64,000 nt of DNA from Alnus glutinosa (GCF_958979055.1 NC_084894.1:26607616-26671615); one strand, 5' to 3'. Positions 23,390 through 36,365 are shown, counted from the stretch's first letter. Notes: a model not told the origin generated them from the sequence alone. Program-made: numbers and translations.

Positions 23390-23917
23390 GGACTTGGGAA
23401 TTAGGATGAGTCGTAGACTCGGACATCTTGAATTTAATTCCGCACTAAAAATTCTCGTCAATTGCTTGATACGCGGTTCTAAGTTCTAACAGGCGGAAAC
23501 GGGGTCGCATATCCGGAATTTACTTCCCAAAGATTTCTCGAAAAGGCCATGCGAGGTTGCGCCGTTCACACAAACAAAAAGGGATTGAGATATTTAGAAA
23601 CATCGCTCGCGCACGCGCTGAGAGGGGAGGTGCAAGGTAATCATGCATGCTGCTGGTCTGATCCATTTCCCCTACACTAATATGAATCCAAAAGGCCTTT
23701 TACTCCCCACAGAAAATATAGCAAACAAATATATTCAAGAGAAAACTTTGACAAAAATCTGTCAGAATATATATATATATATATATATTTTTTTTCTTTC
23801 TCTGATCAATTCTGGGTGCACATCTAATTACCAGCTAGTTGTCACAGTTGTAATGAAGAATTGCGAACCGCTTGTGTCAGGCCAGCATTTGCCATTGAAA
23901 GAAGCCCTGTACACAGG
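23390..23917 (-). pseudogene. Cyclophilin gene fragment, copy 2
   Basis: Intron 6 and exon 6 of the cyclophilin gene, exon-like part about 23832-23907, with the same missing base as copies 1 and 3. This copy retains the intron stretch AGCAAACAAATATATTCAAG shared with the intact gene (about 41267), which copy 1 has lost. Confidence 0.8.
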
Positions 23918-24119
23918 GAAAAAAAATAGAGGAATGCAGAAATGCTTGGGGTTCCTTTTGTATTTTAATTTTTTAATTTTTACTTCTGTTTTTGAAAAAA
24001 ATATTATTTTAATCTGATGTAGCAAAAATGCTTACGTTGCACTAACGAATGTCGTTTTATTAGATGAAAAATACACAAAATGACTTATTTCAAATCCGCG
24101 ACAGACAAACTTAATTAAC

Positions 24120-24292
24120 CAGGGGGCAGAGTTAGCATTTGAGATTTAGGAAGACAAAATTGAAGAAAAAAAAAATGGAGGGGCAAAACTAAAATAAAAC
24201 AAAAATTTAGGGATAATTTATTTATTTTTATTTTTTTAGGGAAAACTTGGTGGCTTGGGAGGGGAGGGAAGCTCGAATGTAGTTCACCCCTG
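24120..24292. mobile_element. hAT-type MITE, copy 2
   Basis: Same-position copy of 13791-13930 with ends CAGGGGGCAGAGTTAG and TTCACCCCTG; it has gained about 30 bases internally. Confidence 0.7.
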
Positions 24293-25059
24293 AACCTAAG
24301 AAAAGTCCCAAAAAAACTTAGAGAGAGATCGCCAAAAGACGCATTTACTCCTGAATTTATCATATATTTACTCTAAATTTAAATAGAAATGATGAATAGA
24401 AAGTTATTGCAATCTTGTTTACTCAATTGTTCAAGAAAGAGATGTATTTCCATTTTGCACAATGGGTAATGAAACATGCCAAATTAGTTTGAAATTCTTT
24501 TGATTGATGAAAATTAATTTGTATTAAATTTTGGATTCTAAAGCAATCTCGAGGAATTTTCTTTGTACTTCAGTTTTATCATTTGTCATCTAAAATTCAA
24601 AAGAAAAGAAAAGGACAAAAGCAAATTAAAAACTGCATGAAAAAGCATTAGAGTTCATGGCATAATATCCATTTGCAAAGCTTTTGAGATCCACCGCAAC
24701 AATTTGCAGCTTCCGTAAGAGCTGCTCTCCAGCTTTGCACCCTCTTTATATCAGTAGTTTGACAACACTCTTCATGATACATCAAAACTAATAAAATTAT
24801 GTCATGTGTCCTATTGAAGTCATTGTCACACTTACGAAATATGTTTAGTCTGTAGACAGAATTTAATTGTATAGAGTAAATTGTTTTTTTGTCATAGCTT
24901 AGGGACCTCAGGGTTCATTTTGAGCTAATTGCAAATCAGATAAACCAAAAAGACTAATTTTGCATTTTTTTTTTTCCTATTATCTAAAAAGAAAAGTAAC
25001 TTTCACGTCAATTTATTACAGTCATTTCACACTTGTTGACATTGTGTCTTTTAAGTAAC

Positions 25060-25109
<50 letters not shown>

Positions 25110-25481
25110 GGAATTGACATGAAAAACCACTAAAATCAAGTCAAGTCAAGGGCGTAAATGAACATGATAAATAGGTGTGAAAATGAACTATACTCTTCTC
25201 TAAAATACTGTACATGTGTGGCTGTTCGTTAAAGATTTTGTCCAACGTTTTTTGTTTTCTGTTTGTAAAACAAGAACATCACTTTTTCAAACTTCAAAAC
25301 ATGTTAACAAACAGAGTCATTGTGTCGATCGTCAGTTCATCATGCTGCAGTTGTTGCGCGAAGTTAGTATGTTAGATGGAAAGGATTAGAGTAATGGGGA
25401 AGATGTAAGATGGCATTACATATATAGTTCTTAACCCAAATACAAATACAAAGTTGAGATCTTATTCCAACTATTTAATCA

Positions 25482-25524
<43 letters not shown>

Positions 25525-25550
25525 ATCTATCGGAAGAATCATGCAGGAGC
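24293..25550. other. Spacer downstream of gene D, no gene
   Basis: Aligned with 13931-15347 and 34976-36365. Contains the right part of the TIR element (about 24775-24960), a stem-loop MITE copy (about 24984-25205) with adjoining T and A runs, and an (AT)n tract (25486-25518). The front of the TIR element is deleted here. Confidence 0.6.
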
Positions 25551-27174
25551 TTATTCAACCGGCAAGGGATTGTCATGAAGTGTTGGAATCAAGAGCAGAT
25601 CTTCCTTTTTTCCAACTGTAGCGCCGGCTATATCAGTCATGTCCAGATCTTGATGCTTCATTCCATTGGGAAGAGTCCAATCAAAATGGTACAAAAGCAG
25701 AGCAATTGCGTACTCAACCATGACAAGGCCAAATGTATAGCCTGGGCATACCCTCCTTCCAGCTCCAAATGGGAGATATTGGAAACTAGTCCCCTTGTAG
25801 TCAAGAGAGCTATCAATTAGGAATCTCTCTGGAATAAAGCTCTCAGGTTCAGTCCAATATTTTGGGTCTCTAGCAATTGCCCACGAATTTACAATTACTT
25901 TAGTTTTTGCAGGAATTTCATACCCATTGATTTCACACCTCTCTTTAGATTCTCTTGGAAGTAACAGAGCAGACGGAGGGTGTGCTCGCAGGGTCTCCTT
26001 CACAAGTAACTTCAAATATTTCATCTCATTAATGGCGGTTTCATCAACCCTCCCATTTCTATTAAACACTTCCCTCACCTCAGCTTGTGCCTTCTTCATC
26101 ACTTCTGGATTTTTCATCATTTCTGACATTGCCCAAATTATGGTTATGGCTGATGTCTCACTCCCCGCAGAAAAAATGTCCTGAAATGGAAACAAGTTTG
26201 AGTTAATTAAGCAGTTATAACCAAGGCATGATATCTATCACTATCAGATCGAAGAAGGTGAATATAATTACCAGGATTACAGCCTTGATGTTGTTGTTAG
26301 TTAAGGAAAACTCACTGTCACCGTGCTCGTGAAATTTTAGGAGAACATCTACCAAATCTTCTTCTGTTGCATTATTTCCTGCAGCTTTTGTTGTTGCCTT
26401 TGCCTTATGTTCAGTGATGATCTTTTCCATAATCCTATCCGCTTCCTTGTGCATTTTCTCAAGTTTAGGCCTCACCCCACTGATCACATGAAGCAGTTTA
26501 ATAGAAGGAAAGAAGTCTGCAATATTGAAACCTGATGCGAACTCGATAACATCCTTCACAATTTGTATGAACTGTTCTTGGTCTGGGCATTTCTTACCAA
26601 AGGCCGCCCTTGAAGTAATACCGTACACTGTTGAAAACACTTTGCTGGAAAGATTGACAGGGGATCCAGCTTGTGAAGCAATCCACTTGATGAAATTTGA
26701 TAGTTCTTCTTCTCTAAGTGGTCGGTAAGATTCAACACGTTTTGGACTTAAAAGCTCTAGAACACAAATTTTTCGTAGCTGTCTCCAGTAATTCCCCAAG
26801 GGTGCAAAGCCAATGCTTGTACAATCGTATGACAAGATCTCTGAGGAAAGAACACTGGGTCTTGATGCAAAGATAGCGTCATGGGTTTTCATCACCTCTT
26901 TGGCATACTCAGCAGATGAAACCACAACAGTGGAAACTTCTCCAAGGCGAAGTAGCATCAAAGGTCCATGTTTCTTGGCCAAGTCTCCCAAGGCACGATG
27001 AGGTGGACACCCTGCAGAAAAGTTGTGCATGTTTCCAAATATGGGTAGCTGCCATGGCCCTGGGGGTAGACTTAAAGAGTGGTGGGTTTTGAATCTCTTC
27101 CCTATTTTCAGTACCATAAACATAAACAGCAAGAAGGAGAAAAGGATTGGGAATGATAAGACCTGGAGTTCCAT
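25551..27174 (-). CDS. Cytochrome P450, CYP71 family, gene D (type 2)
   Basis: 510 aa. Exon 1 is 26272-27174, exon 2 is 25551-26180, with a 91 bp phase 0 intron at the same place as in gene C. Seen: anchor (residues 5-22), PPGP hinge, I-helix AGSETSA, ETLR (363-366), FIPERF, and haem loop [11 protein letters not shown] with Cys446. Type 2 differs from type 1 by one residue fewer near the anchor (VLKIGKRF against VLKKLGKRF), a different linker before the exon 1 end ([14 protein letters not shown]) and an extra residue in FLIDSSLDY. An in-frame ATG lies 13 codons upstream (27213) but is not shared by F, so the MELQ start is preferred. Gene F is about 98% identical at protein level by eye. Substrate unknown. 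Confidence 0.93.
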
Positions 27175-27302
27175 CGAAACTCTTACAATATTTGGATGAA
27201 CGGATAAAGACAAGAAGAAGAAATCTGTACTGAAAATAACACAACCTCTACTCTTTCTCTCCTGCTTCTCTCGTCTTGCTTGGAATGTTTGCAGTGTATA
27301 CG

Positions 27303-27311
27303 TATTTATAG
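27303..27311 (-). promoter_or_regulatory. TATA box of P450 gene D
   Basis: CTATAAATA on the minus strand, about 130 bases upstream of the start codon. The leader is longer than in type 1 genes. Confidence 0.6.
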
Positions 27312-29510
27312 CAAAAAGTCTATATTTGATTTGTTGGTGTTGCTGTCTATCCCTATTAATAGTTTTTGTTCCATATTAGCAGGCACACAAGGGTGAGTAT
27401 TTGATTTATTTCCAAATATAGGGATAGAGGGATAAGATTACAAAAAAAAAAAATGGTCAAGATGTTTATTTAATGCATGTTAGGACAGTTTTCTGGTACC
27501 TGGTAGTACTGGGTCAATCTGTTCTTGTATGCCATGAGTAGGTATCGGTAGAATAGTTACTATGCTTAAATCAATATTGTATTTGTATTATAAACACCAA
27601 AAATTTTCCTAGTATTTCGAGAAATGTACATCAACAAATTTCAAATTTTTATTGGCGTTTATTAAACACCAATAAAACTCAAATCTCGTCAAACAGAATA
27701 GCGACATTTTTGATATGCCTGAAAATGGTGTTTATACACTGATTTTTAGCATTTAAAAAATGTCAAAAAGTACTGTGCCACTTTTAAATTTTGATCTCCT
27801 AATGATTTTAAAAGTTACATTGACTTTGAAATGATAAAAAATAATCTCTAACGTTACTCCATGCTCACATCAAAACCCAAGCCACACATCAACACAAGCT
27901 TCACTTGTTGGAAAGTGTGGCTTGGGTTCATACGTTAAGAATACCTTTTCAACTAGTGAGTTTTATTAACAAATTGAAACTGTATGTGTACAACATAGAG
28001 GCTTATAGGTGTCATTATGTTTTACTTTAAATTGATTTGTACTTGTATGGGTGCTTTGGTTGTTGCAATGCTGCTTATTGATTTGGTTGCTACTACATGC
28101 TTCATGCATTTAGGGTTTATTTGGGTGTGCGTTTAAGGGGCATAAAAAAGTGCGTATAGCACCCAAAAAGCTCATTTCAAGGTAATTGAAGTATTAATTA
28201 ATTTGGCTGTGTAGTTTAAAATGTCACTAAAACATTAAATTGACATTGTGTGTTCACTATCCAGCTAAGAATATTATTTCAAGGTAATTGAAGTCAATTT
28301 ATTTGTTAGTTTTTTTTTTTTTTTTCAAATTACTTGTATTACCCAAAGTTTATAAATAGATGCATTTTTTTTTTCAAATTAGAATTCAATTTATAAATAT
28401 TTGTATTACCCAATCTTTACAATTCAATTTTGAATTTTCATATTGCAATTTACAAGTGTATTTAGTTCAAAAATTGGATAGGCCCATCTAAAAAAGCTCA
28501 TAAAAGCTTCTTTTTTTTTCTTTTCTTTTTTTTTAAAAAAAAAAAAACCCCAAAAAAATAAGAGCCTAAAAGAAGCCCAAAATGCAAAGCTGATGTCACA
28601 GGCAATTACTACAAAACAAAAAAAACATTTGCACATGTGCGGTTATGGGCGAATTCCACAAAGTGCGGATGGTGATGCAAAATAAGGGTATTATTCACCT
28701 ATATAATGTGGTTTACACCTTTACTTTGAATTACGAACCTCAATCTTAGAATGTGTTTGACCCGTAATTTCTCAAGTCAAACACCTTTTTTAAAACGAAA
28801 TCACAAAAAATATCCCGTATGCAAATGCGTTTTAAAAAGGTCATAGTTTGGAAAACATAGAAAAAAACATGTTTTCAAACTAGAGGCAATGGGTGCATTT
28901 TTTTAAAATGCATAATTTTATAGGCCAAATTATAATTTTATTGTGTTTTTCAGCAAAGCCAAACGTAACTCTTGACTTTACATTTTCTTCATCGAAAAAA
29001 TAGCATGTTTGAAAACTGCTAAACCAAACAAATATCGTTGGTGGTTTAATAATTTTTCCTGGTGTAAGTATTCCCCCTTTCTTTTTCTGTTAAGAAGATG
29101 TCCTTTTGAAGATACATAAAATCCCCCATCCTACGTATATGGAGCAATTATTGGGATAAAATTCTAAAGATGGCCACGAAAGTGATTTGCATAGTGACTA
29201 CAAGTCACAATGTTCTCTGCATCCATAAAATCCACCATCCTAGAGATATCAAGCAATTATTAAGATAAATTTCTAGAAATTGGCCCATTAAAAGGACAGA
29301 AGGGCTTGAGATATCACGTTCTTAGAATTTTGCTTTGGGTCCATCTGTAGAATTTTATGTTCTATATACATCACTATTTTCTCTTAGAAAATGACTCATT
29401 AGCAGTCCATTCAGAAAGGGCATCACTATAGTTAGAATGTAAGTACATGTGAGACTAATTCATGATCCAAGATAAAGGCGTGTACAAGATGTTCAACGCA
29501 TGCAACAGGA
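27312..29510. other. Upstream spacer of gene D, no gene
   Basis: AT-rich, aligned with 38130-40105 upstream of gene F up to about 29275, where the two copies stop matching. The stretch from about 29325 also matches 15990-16840, the sequence now fused to remnant B. Poly-A and poly-T runs and an AT-rich MITE-like section (about 28740-28980) are present. No gene recognised. Confidence 0.55.
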
Positions 29511-29900
29511 CTTTAACTTTGGGCCATGTTTTTTGGTCTACGAAATCTACCTCATTTTGATCATAGAATAATGCTATATAATAGACTCTTTGTCCTACTA
29601 ACATTCTATTATATGACATGATATTATTAATTTTTTTTTTTTTCTAATAAAGATGAATTGACACGGTCACATAATATAATAAGACAGAGAATTGACAAGC
29701 CTTCAACTTTGGGCCATGTTTTTTGGTCTACGTAATCTACCTCATTTTGATCATAGAATTATGCTATATAATTCACTTTTGTCCTACTAGCATTCTATTA
29801 TACTGACATGATATTATTGATTTTTTTTTAAAATTTTTTAATAAAAATGAATTGACACTGCCACATAATATAATAAGATGATAATAAGAAGAAAATCTAC
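29511..29900. repeat. Tandem repeat, two copies of about 190 bp
   Basis: Same unit as 16841-17450 (CTTCAACTTTGGGCCATG start), here with two copies, at 29511 and 29701. Confidence 0.85.
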
Positions 29901-30182
29901 TATTTAATGCTACTATTTTACCATCACTTTATTCTATGAGCAACCTTACGAGTAAGGCAATCTCGTTTCTGACATGACTTTTTTAACCGTTATATATTCT
30001 TCTTGTACTGAATTGAACAACTCTCACAAAAAGAAAATGAAAATGCCAGGCCTAAACCCACTCCCCACTTCCATTTATTTACACCACTTTCATTTATTTA
30101 CAACCAAATGTGGCATAGTGACATGGCATTTCGTATTAGATTTTTGCATAAAATAAAATAAAAAAAATCTTGGTGTCACTAA

Positions 30183-30930
30183 GGCCCCATTTGGCAACCT
30201 CTTTCCCTTCATTTTTTTTTTTTTTTTTGTTAAATACGTTTTTAGTACCTGAGTTTTGAAAACTTTATTTTTTGGTATCTGAGTTTCAATTCGCATCACA
30301 GATAGTACCTCCGTTTTGGGAAAAGACCAAATTAGTACATCAGTCAAGTTTTCTATCCAAAAACTAACGGCATGCCACGTCACTGTCACTTAACACCATT
30401 AAGAACACGACACCGGTCCCTTGCAACACGTTAACACTCACATAATTGCCAAATCACTCACATCTTTAAAAATTAATTAAAAATGAAAAATGAAAAAAAA
30501 TGAAAAAAAAAAAAAAAAAGAAAAAAAAAGAAGAAGAAGAAAGAAGAAAGAAGAAGAGGCCTTAAGCTTTCCTCCCCTTCGTTTTTTGCCATCCTTTCCC
30601 CCCCCTCACAATCACCCAACCACCCCCTACCCCATACCTAAATAAGTCTGAGAGTTTGCTCTCAAACCACCAAGTTGGCTATGCATCGGTTCCACCCCCA
30701 TAGAGCCGGCTTTGCACCGGATTTATCTCTCCCATTTCCTGCTTTCATATCGCTTCCCTCCAACCAGCAGGCTTGTTTTGGCCTATCTCCCTTCATTCAC
30801 CATGTTTTTGGAGTTTGGATTCGGTTATTTGGATTTAGATATACTCACTGCCATCCTCTATCTCAAGACATGCTCATTAGCTATGGGTTAGCAAGAGTCT
30901 TTGAAGTTCGCCGGTGGTTTTATTTTCTTT
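30183..30930. mobile_element. Tourist-like MITE end plus fold-back element, right side deleted
   Basis: Begins with the MITE end GGCCCCATTTGGCAACC after a TAA, followed by the fold-back left arm (GTTAAATACGTTTTTAGTACC). It matches 18227-19160, then jumps to sequence equivalent to about 20570, so the right side of both elements is missing. It lacks the nested hAT. Confidence 0.65.
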
Positions 30931-31053
30931 TTTGATCTGGGGACTTCGAAAAAGATATGCAGAGATTGGTCTTGTTTTGACTTGAGAAATGGAGAAAATA
31001 GAGCTACAAAAAAATTTATTTTGAGAGATTTGAAAAGATATATATGCAACATT

Positions 31054-31305
31054 GGGCTTGTATGGTAATGGAAGGGGAAGGGAAGTGGAATCGGTCGTAG
31101 GAGTTAGAATCGATAGATGTGATATAAAGTAAAAAGAATTTGTATAGAAAAGTGAAAAAAAAATTATATTGTAATGAATTTTTTTATTTAAATAATAATA
31201 AAAAATTATTGATGTGATATATAGTTGGAATGTTTTAAAGTTAGTTATTTTTGGGATAAGTGAGGAATGAAAATTCTCATTCCTCTTCCTTTACCAAACA
31301 AGGCC
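31054..31305. mobile_element. Tourist-like MITE, second copy
   Basis: About 252 bp with ends GGGCTTGTATGGTAATGG and, reversed, GGCCTTGTTTGGTAAAGG, flanked by ATT on both sides. Interior matches, in reverse, the MITE at 18227-20352. No such insertion is seen in the spacer before gene C. Confidence 0.6.
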
Positions 31306-31685
31306 ATTATGTAGAGCTGGTTCATGTGATTTTGCAGAGGCGTCACATCTGGCCAGAGAAAGATGACAAACAGCTTGAAAGAATGCGTCCATTTCTTAAA
31401 GCAATTATTTTTTGAGAAAATCTGATGTGTTTATGCCACATTGGTGCCAAGTCAGAATGTAAATAAATGGGGGTAAAAAGAGGGTGTCGGTGTAGAAGAT
31501 ATATAGTTAGATATATAGGATAACATGGCCATGGCCTTACATAATTAGAGTAATGGGAAAGATGTAACATGGCCGTCATGGCCTTAGATATATAGTTCTT
31601 AACCCAATACAGATACAAAGTTGAGATCTTATTCCAACTAGTTAATCTATATAAACTATATCTATCAGAAGACTCATGCTGGAGC

Positions 31686-33297
31686 TTATTCAACCGGCGA
31701 GGGATTATCATGAAGTGTTGGAATCAAGAACAGATCTTCTTTTTTTCCAACTATAGCGCCGACAGTCTCAGTCATGTCCAGATCTTGAGGCTTCATTCCA
31801 TCGGGAAGAGTCCAATCAAAATGGTACAAAAGCAGAGCAATTGTGTACTCAACAATGAAAAGGCCAAATGTTATGCCCGGGCATATCCTCCTTCCAGCTC
31901 CAAATGGGAGATAATTGAAACTAGTCCCCTGATAGTCAAGAGAGCTCTCAAGGAATCTCTCTGGCATAAATCTTTCTGGTTCAGTCCAATATTTTGGATC
32001 TCTTGAAATCGCCCATGCATTAACAATGACTTTAGCTTTTGCAGGAATTTCATACCCATCAATTTCACACCTCTCTCTAGATTCTCTAGGAAGTAAAGTA
32101 GGAGGGCGTGCTCGCAGAGTCTCCTTCACAAGTAACTTCAAATATTTCATTTCATTAATGGCTGTTTCGTCAACCCTCCCTTTTCTATCAAACACTTCCC
32201 TCACCTCAGCTTGTGCCTTCTTCATCACTTCTGGATTTCTAATCATTTCTGACATTGCCCAAATTATGGTTATGGATGATGTCTCACCCCCAGCAGAAAA
32301 AATGTCCTGAGATGGAAACAAGTTTGAGTTAATTAAGCAGTTATAACCAAAGCATGATATCTATCAGATCGAAGAAGGTGAATATAATTACCAGGATTAC
32401 AGCCTTGATGTTGTCGTTAGTTAAGGAAAACTCACTGTCAGTACCGACCGCGTCCTCGTGAAATTTTAGGAGAACATCTACCAAATCTTCTTCTGTTGCA
32501 GCCTCTCCTCCTGAAGCTTTTGCCTTATGCTCGCTGATGATTTTTTCCATAATCCTATCAGTTTCCTTGTGCATTTTCTCAAGTGTAGGCCTCACCCCAC
32601 TGATCACATGAAGCAGTTTAATAGAAGGAAAGAAATCTGCCATATTGAAACCTGATACGAACTCGATAAAATCCTTCACAATTTGTATGAATAGTTCTTG
32701 GTCTTGGCATTTCTTACCAAAGGCCGCCCTCGAAGTAATCCCATACACTGTCGAAAGCACTTTGCTGGAAAGATTGACAGGAGATCCTGCTTGTGAAGCA
32801 ATCCATTTGATGAAATTTGATAGCTCTTCTTCTCGAAGTGCTCGGAAAGATTCAACACGTTTTTGACTCAAAAGCTCTAGAACACAAATTTTTCGTAGCT
32901 TTCTCCAGTAGTTGCCCAAGGGTGCAAACCCAATGCTTGTACAATCATACGACAAGATCTTTGAGGAAAGAACACTGGGTCTTGACGCGAACACTTCGTC
33001 ATGGGTTTTCATCACCTCTTTCGCGTACTCAGCAGAAGAAACCACAATAGTGGAAACTTCTCCAAGGCGAAGCAGCATCAACGGTCCATGTTTCTTGGAC
33101 AACTCTCCCAAGGCACGATGAGGTAGACACCCTGCAGAAAAGTTGTGCATGTTTCCAAAGATGGGTAGCTGCCATGGCCCTGGGGGTAGACTTGAAGTGC
33201 GGTGGGTTTTGAATCTCTTCCCTAATTTTTTCAGTACCATAAACATAAACAGCAAGAAGGAGAGAAGGATTGGGAATGATGAGACTTGGAGCTCCAT
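31686..33297 (-). CDS. Cytochrome P450, CYP71 family, gene E (type 1)
   Basis: 508 aa. Exon 1 is 32392-33297, exon 2 is 31686-32306, with an 85 bp phase 0 intron. Seen: anchor, PPGP hinge, K-helix ETLR, FMPERF, and haem loop [11 protein letters not shown] with Cys444. Differences from gene C: two residues shorter after the K-helix (RARPPTLLP against [11 protein letters not shown]); the I-helix reads AGGETSS instead of AGSETSS; and substitutions cluster in exon 1 at DEVF for DANF and KDFIEFVS for KDVIAFAS, regions that in CYP71 enzymes lie near substrate-contact loops. The frame is intact, so it may be functional with altered specificity. Its TATA box is also a variant. Confidence 0.92.
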
Positions 33298-33386
33298 AAG
33301 AACAAATCTCTATAGGAAATAACACAACCTCTCTATTCTCTCTCTTACTTCTCTCGTCTTGCTTGGAATCTTATGCAGTGCATGCG

Positions 33387-33395
33387 TCTTTATAG
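33387..33395 (-). promoter_or_regulatory. Variant TATA box of P450 gene E
   Basis: Reads CTATAAAGA where genes A, C, D and F have CTATAAATA, about 90-100 bases upstream of the ATG. Confidence 0.5.
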
Positions 33396-34017
33396 CAAAA
33401 AGTCTATAGGAGGGGACATTAACAGATGTGTGAATCTTATCATAAAATGCCTATTGATAATTTGTGAACCATATTATTAGCCAGGATAAGACCACACAAA
33501 AAAAAAGAAAAAGGGGTCAAGATGTTTATTTAATGCATTTATTTTTTCTGTTTTTATTTAAAAAAAATATCATGTCAGTATAGTAGAGGAGAACCTTAAA
33601 AAAATACTAAAAAAGTTCTGATATTTCTCTAATTACAAACTTCATACATCAACATGACGTTAAGAACACTATTTCAACTTTTATGCAATATGGGAACATT
33701 TTTTTCAAACAAAAAAATAAAAGTAGTTTTTCAAAACACGTTAATAAACGTGGTGACTAAGGCCTATAGTTGAAAAAGACCCTAAATAGTAAATAGTAGA
33801 AGTACAATTAAGGCTCTTTCATAAAAATAAAAATAACGCTTGACTACAGTAAAAATATTATTCAATATCCGGTTGTTAAGGCCCAATTATGATAAAAATA
33901 AATTATTGCCAATTGAAATATGAAAAGAATTCAATTTCGACTTTAGAGGATAAAACAAAGGAGAGAAAGGCTTTTTTTTTTTGAATTTTCTGAGTATATT
34001 CAATTGACTGCTCAATT

Positions 34018-34021
<4 letters not shown>
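33396..34021. other. Upstream spacer of gene E, no gene
   Basis: AT-rich, aligned with the upstream regions of A and C but missing several short blocks (for example around 33420-33480). Nothing coding recognised. Confidence 0.5.

Positions 34022-34078
<57 letters not shown>
34022..34078. repeat. (AT)n microsatellite between short inverted repeats
   Basis: About 28 AT units lying between AATTCATC and GATGAATT, so the whole tract can fold back. It sits at a different place from the (AT)n of copy 1 and replaces sequence present there (about 1100-1255). Confidence 0.85.
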
Positions 34079-34079
<1 letters not shown>

Positions 34080-34081
<2 letters not shown>

Positions 34082-34583
34082 AATTGACTCGGACATCTTG
34101 AATTTAATTCCGCACTAAAAAATCTCGTGAATTGCTTGATACGCGGTTCTAAGTTCTGACATGCGGGACACGGGGTCGCATATCCGGAATTTACTTCCCA
34201 AAGATTGTTCCGAAAGGCCATGCGAGGTCGCGCGTTCATACAAAAAAGGCGGTTGAGATATTTAGAAGTATCGCGCGCGCGCTGAGAGAGGGGAGGTGCA
34301 AGTTAGTCATGCAGGCTGCTGGTCTGGTCCATTTCCACTACACTGATTATATGAATCCAAAAAGCCTTCCACTCCCCACAGAAAATAGCAAACAAATATA
34401 TTCAAGAGAAAACTTTGACAAAATTCTGTCAACAAAAGACACGGATTAGATTATTTGTTTTCTTTCTCCGATCAATTCTGGGTGCACATCTAATTACCTG
34501 CTAGTTGTCACAGTTGTAATGAAGAATTGCGAACCGTTTGTGTCGGGCCAGAATTTGCCATTGAAAGAAGCCCTGTACACAGG
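34080..34583 (-). pseudogene. Cyclophilin gene fragment, copy 3
   Basis: Intron 6 and exon 6 fragment, exon-like part about 34499-34574, sharing the one-base loss of copies 1 and 2 plus private changes (GGCCAGAATTTG where others have GGCCAGCATTTG). Confidence 0.78.
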
Positions 34584-34835
34584 AAAAAGAAAAAAAGAAA
34601 AAAGAAAAAAAAAACAGAGGAATGCAGGAAATGCTTGGGGTTCCTTTTGTATTTATTTATTTATTTTTTCTAAGATTTTAATTATTTTATCTTCTGTTTT
34701 TGAATCAAATTTTTAAAAAATTATTATTTTAATTTGATGTAGCAAAAATGCCAACGTTGCACTAACGGATGTCGCTTTGTTAGACGGAAAATACATGGAA
34801 TTACTTATTTCAAATCCGTGACCGACAAACTTAAT

Positions 34836-34975
34836 CAGGGGCAGAGCTAACATTTGAGATTTAAGAGGGTAAAATTGAAAAAAAAAAAAATTAGGAATAA
34901 AATTGTAATTTTTAATTTTTTTTTAGGAAAAACATGATGGCTTTGGGGGCAAGCTTTAATCTAGTTCCGCCCCTG
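34836..34975. mobile_element. hAT-type MITE, copy 3
   Basis: Ends CAGGGGCAGAGCTAAC and AGTTCCGCCCCTG, flanked by AACTTAAT and AACCTAAG. Its ends look closest to the presumed ancestral CAGGGGCGGAGC form. Confidence 0.75.
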
Positions 34976-35940
34976 AACCTAAGAAAAGTCCAAAAAAAAC
35001 TTACAGAGAGATCACCTAAGACGCATTTACTCTTAAATATATAATATATTTACTCTAAATTTAAATAGAAATGATGATTAGAAAGTTATTGCAATCTTGG
35101 TTACTCAATTGTTCAAGAAAGAGATGTATTTCCATTTTGCACAATAGGTACTGAAGCATGCCAAATTAGTTTGAAATTCTTTTGATCGATGAAAATTTGT
35201 AATAAATTTTGGATTCTAAAGCAATCTCGAGGAATTTTCTTTGTACTTTAATTTTATCATTTGTCATCTAAAATTCAAAAGAAAAGAAGCTGACAAAAGC
35301 AAATTAAAAACTGCATGAAAAAACATTAGAGTTAATAGCATAATATCCATTTGCAAAGCTTTTGAGATCACAACCGCAACAATTCACAGCTTCCGTAAGA
35401 GCTGCTCTCCAGCTCTGCACCCTCTTTATATTAGTAGTTTGAAAATGCTCTTCATGCCTAACAAATGTTTCCTCTTTATTTTCAGACAATATTGCAAAAT
35501 TAATCCATATGGTTTATCTAATTTGTAATTAGTTTCCTGTAGTATCAAAATAAACTTAGAGCTCCTCGAGATGTACCAAAAAAACAATTTACTTCTTACA
35601 ACCAAATTTCATCCACTGAATTAACAAATTTTGATAGTGTGACATATCAAAACCAATAAAATTATGTCACGTGTTCTATTTAAGTCATTGTCATACAAAT
35701 GAAATCTGTTTAGTCTGTGGACGGAATTTGACTTACAGAGTAAATTATTATTATTATTATTATTATTATTTGCATAGTTCCGGGACCCTTGTGTTCATTT
35801 TGAGCTAATTACAAATCAAGCAAATCACAAAGACTAATTTTGCATATTTTTTTTTCCTATTATCTAAAGAGAAATGGTATTTTTCACGTCAATTTATTAC
35901 ATTCATTTCACACCGGTTGACATTGTGTCTTTTGAGTAAC

Positions 35941-35978
<38 letters not shown>

Positions 35979-36365
35979 GTGTGGTTGACATAAAAAATCA
36001 CTTAAAATACGTCACAATAACGGTGTAAATGAATGTAATAAATAGGTGTGAGAATGAACATTATTACTCTTTCTCTAAAATATTTTGTCCAACGTTTTTT
36101 GTTTTCTGTTTGTAAAACAAGAACATCACTTTTTCAAACTTAAAAACATGTTAACAAACAGAGTCATTGTGTCGATCGTCAGTTCATCATGCTGCAGTTG
36201 TTGCGCGAAGTTAGATGGAAAGGATTAGAGTAATGGGGAAGATGTAACATGGCATTAGATATATAGTTCTTAACCCAAATACAAATACAAAGTTGAGATC
36301 TTATTCCAACTATTTAATCATCATATATATACAAACTATATCTACCAGAAGAATCATGCTGGAGC
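34976..36365. other. Spacer downstream of gene F, no gene
   Basis: Aligned with 13931-15347 and 24293-25550. Holds a full copy of the TIR element (about 35490-35845, with an ATT microsatellite at 35747-35770) and a stem-loop MITE copy (about 35867-36080). No gene. Confidence 0.6.

Noticed and set aside
27175-27213. Start of gene D 13 codons upstream
   Set aside because: In frame but not shared with gene F, and it would put residues before the membrane anchor that other copies lack.
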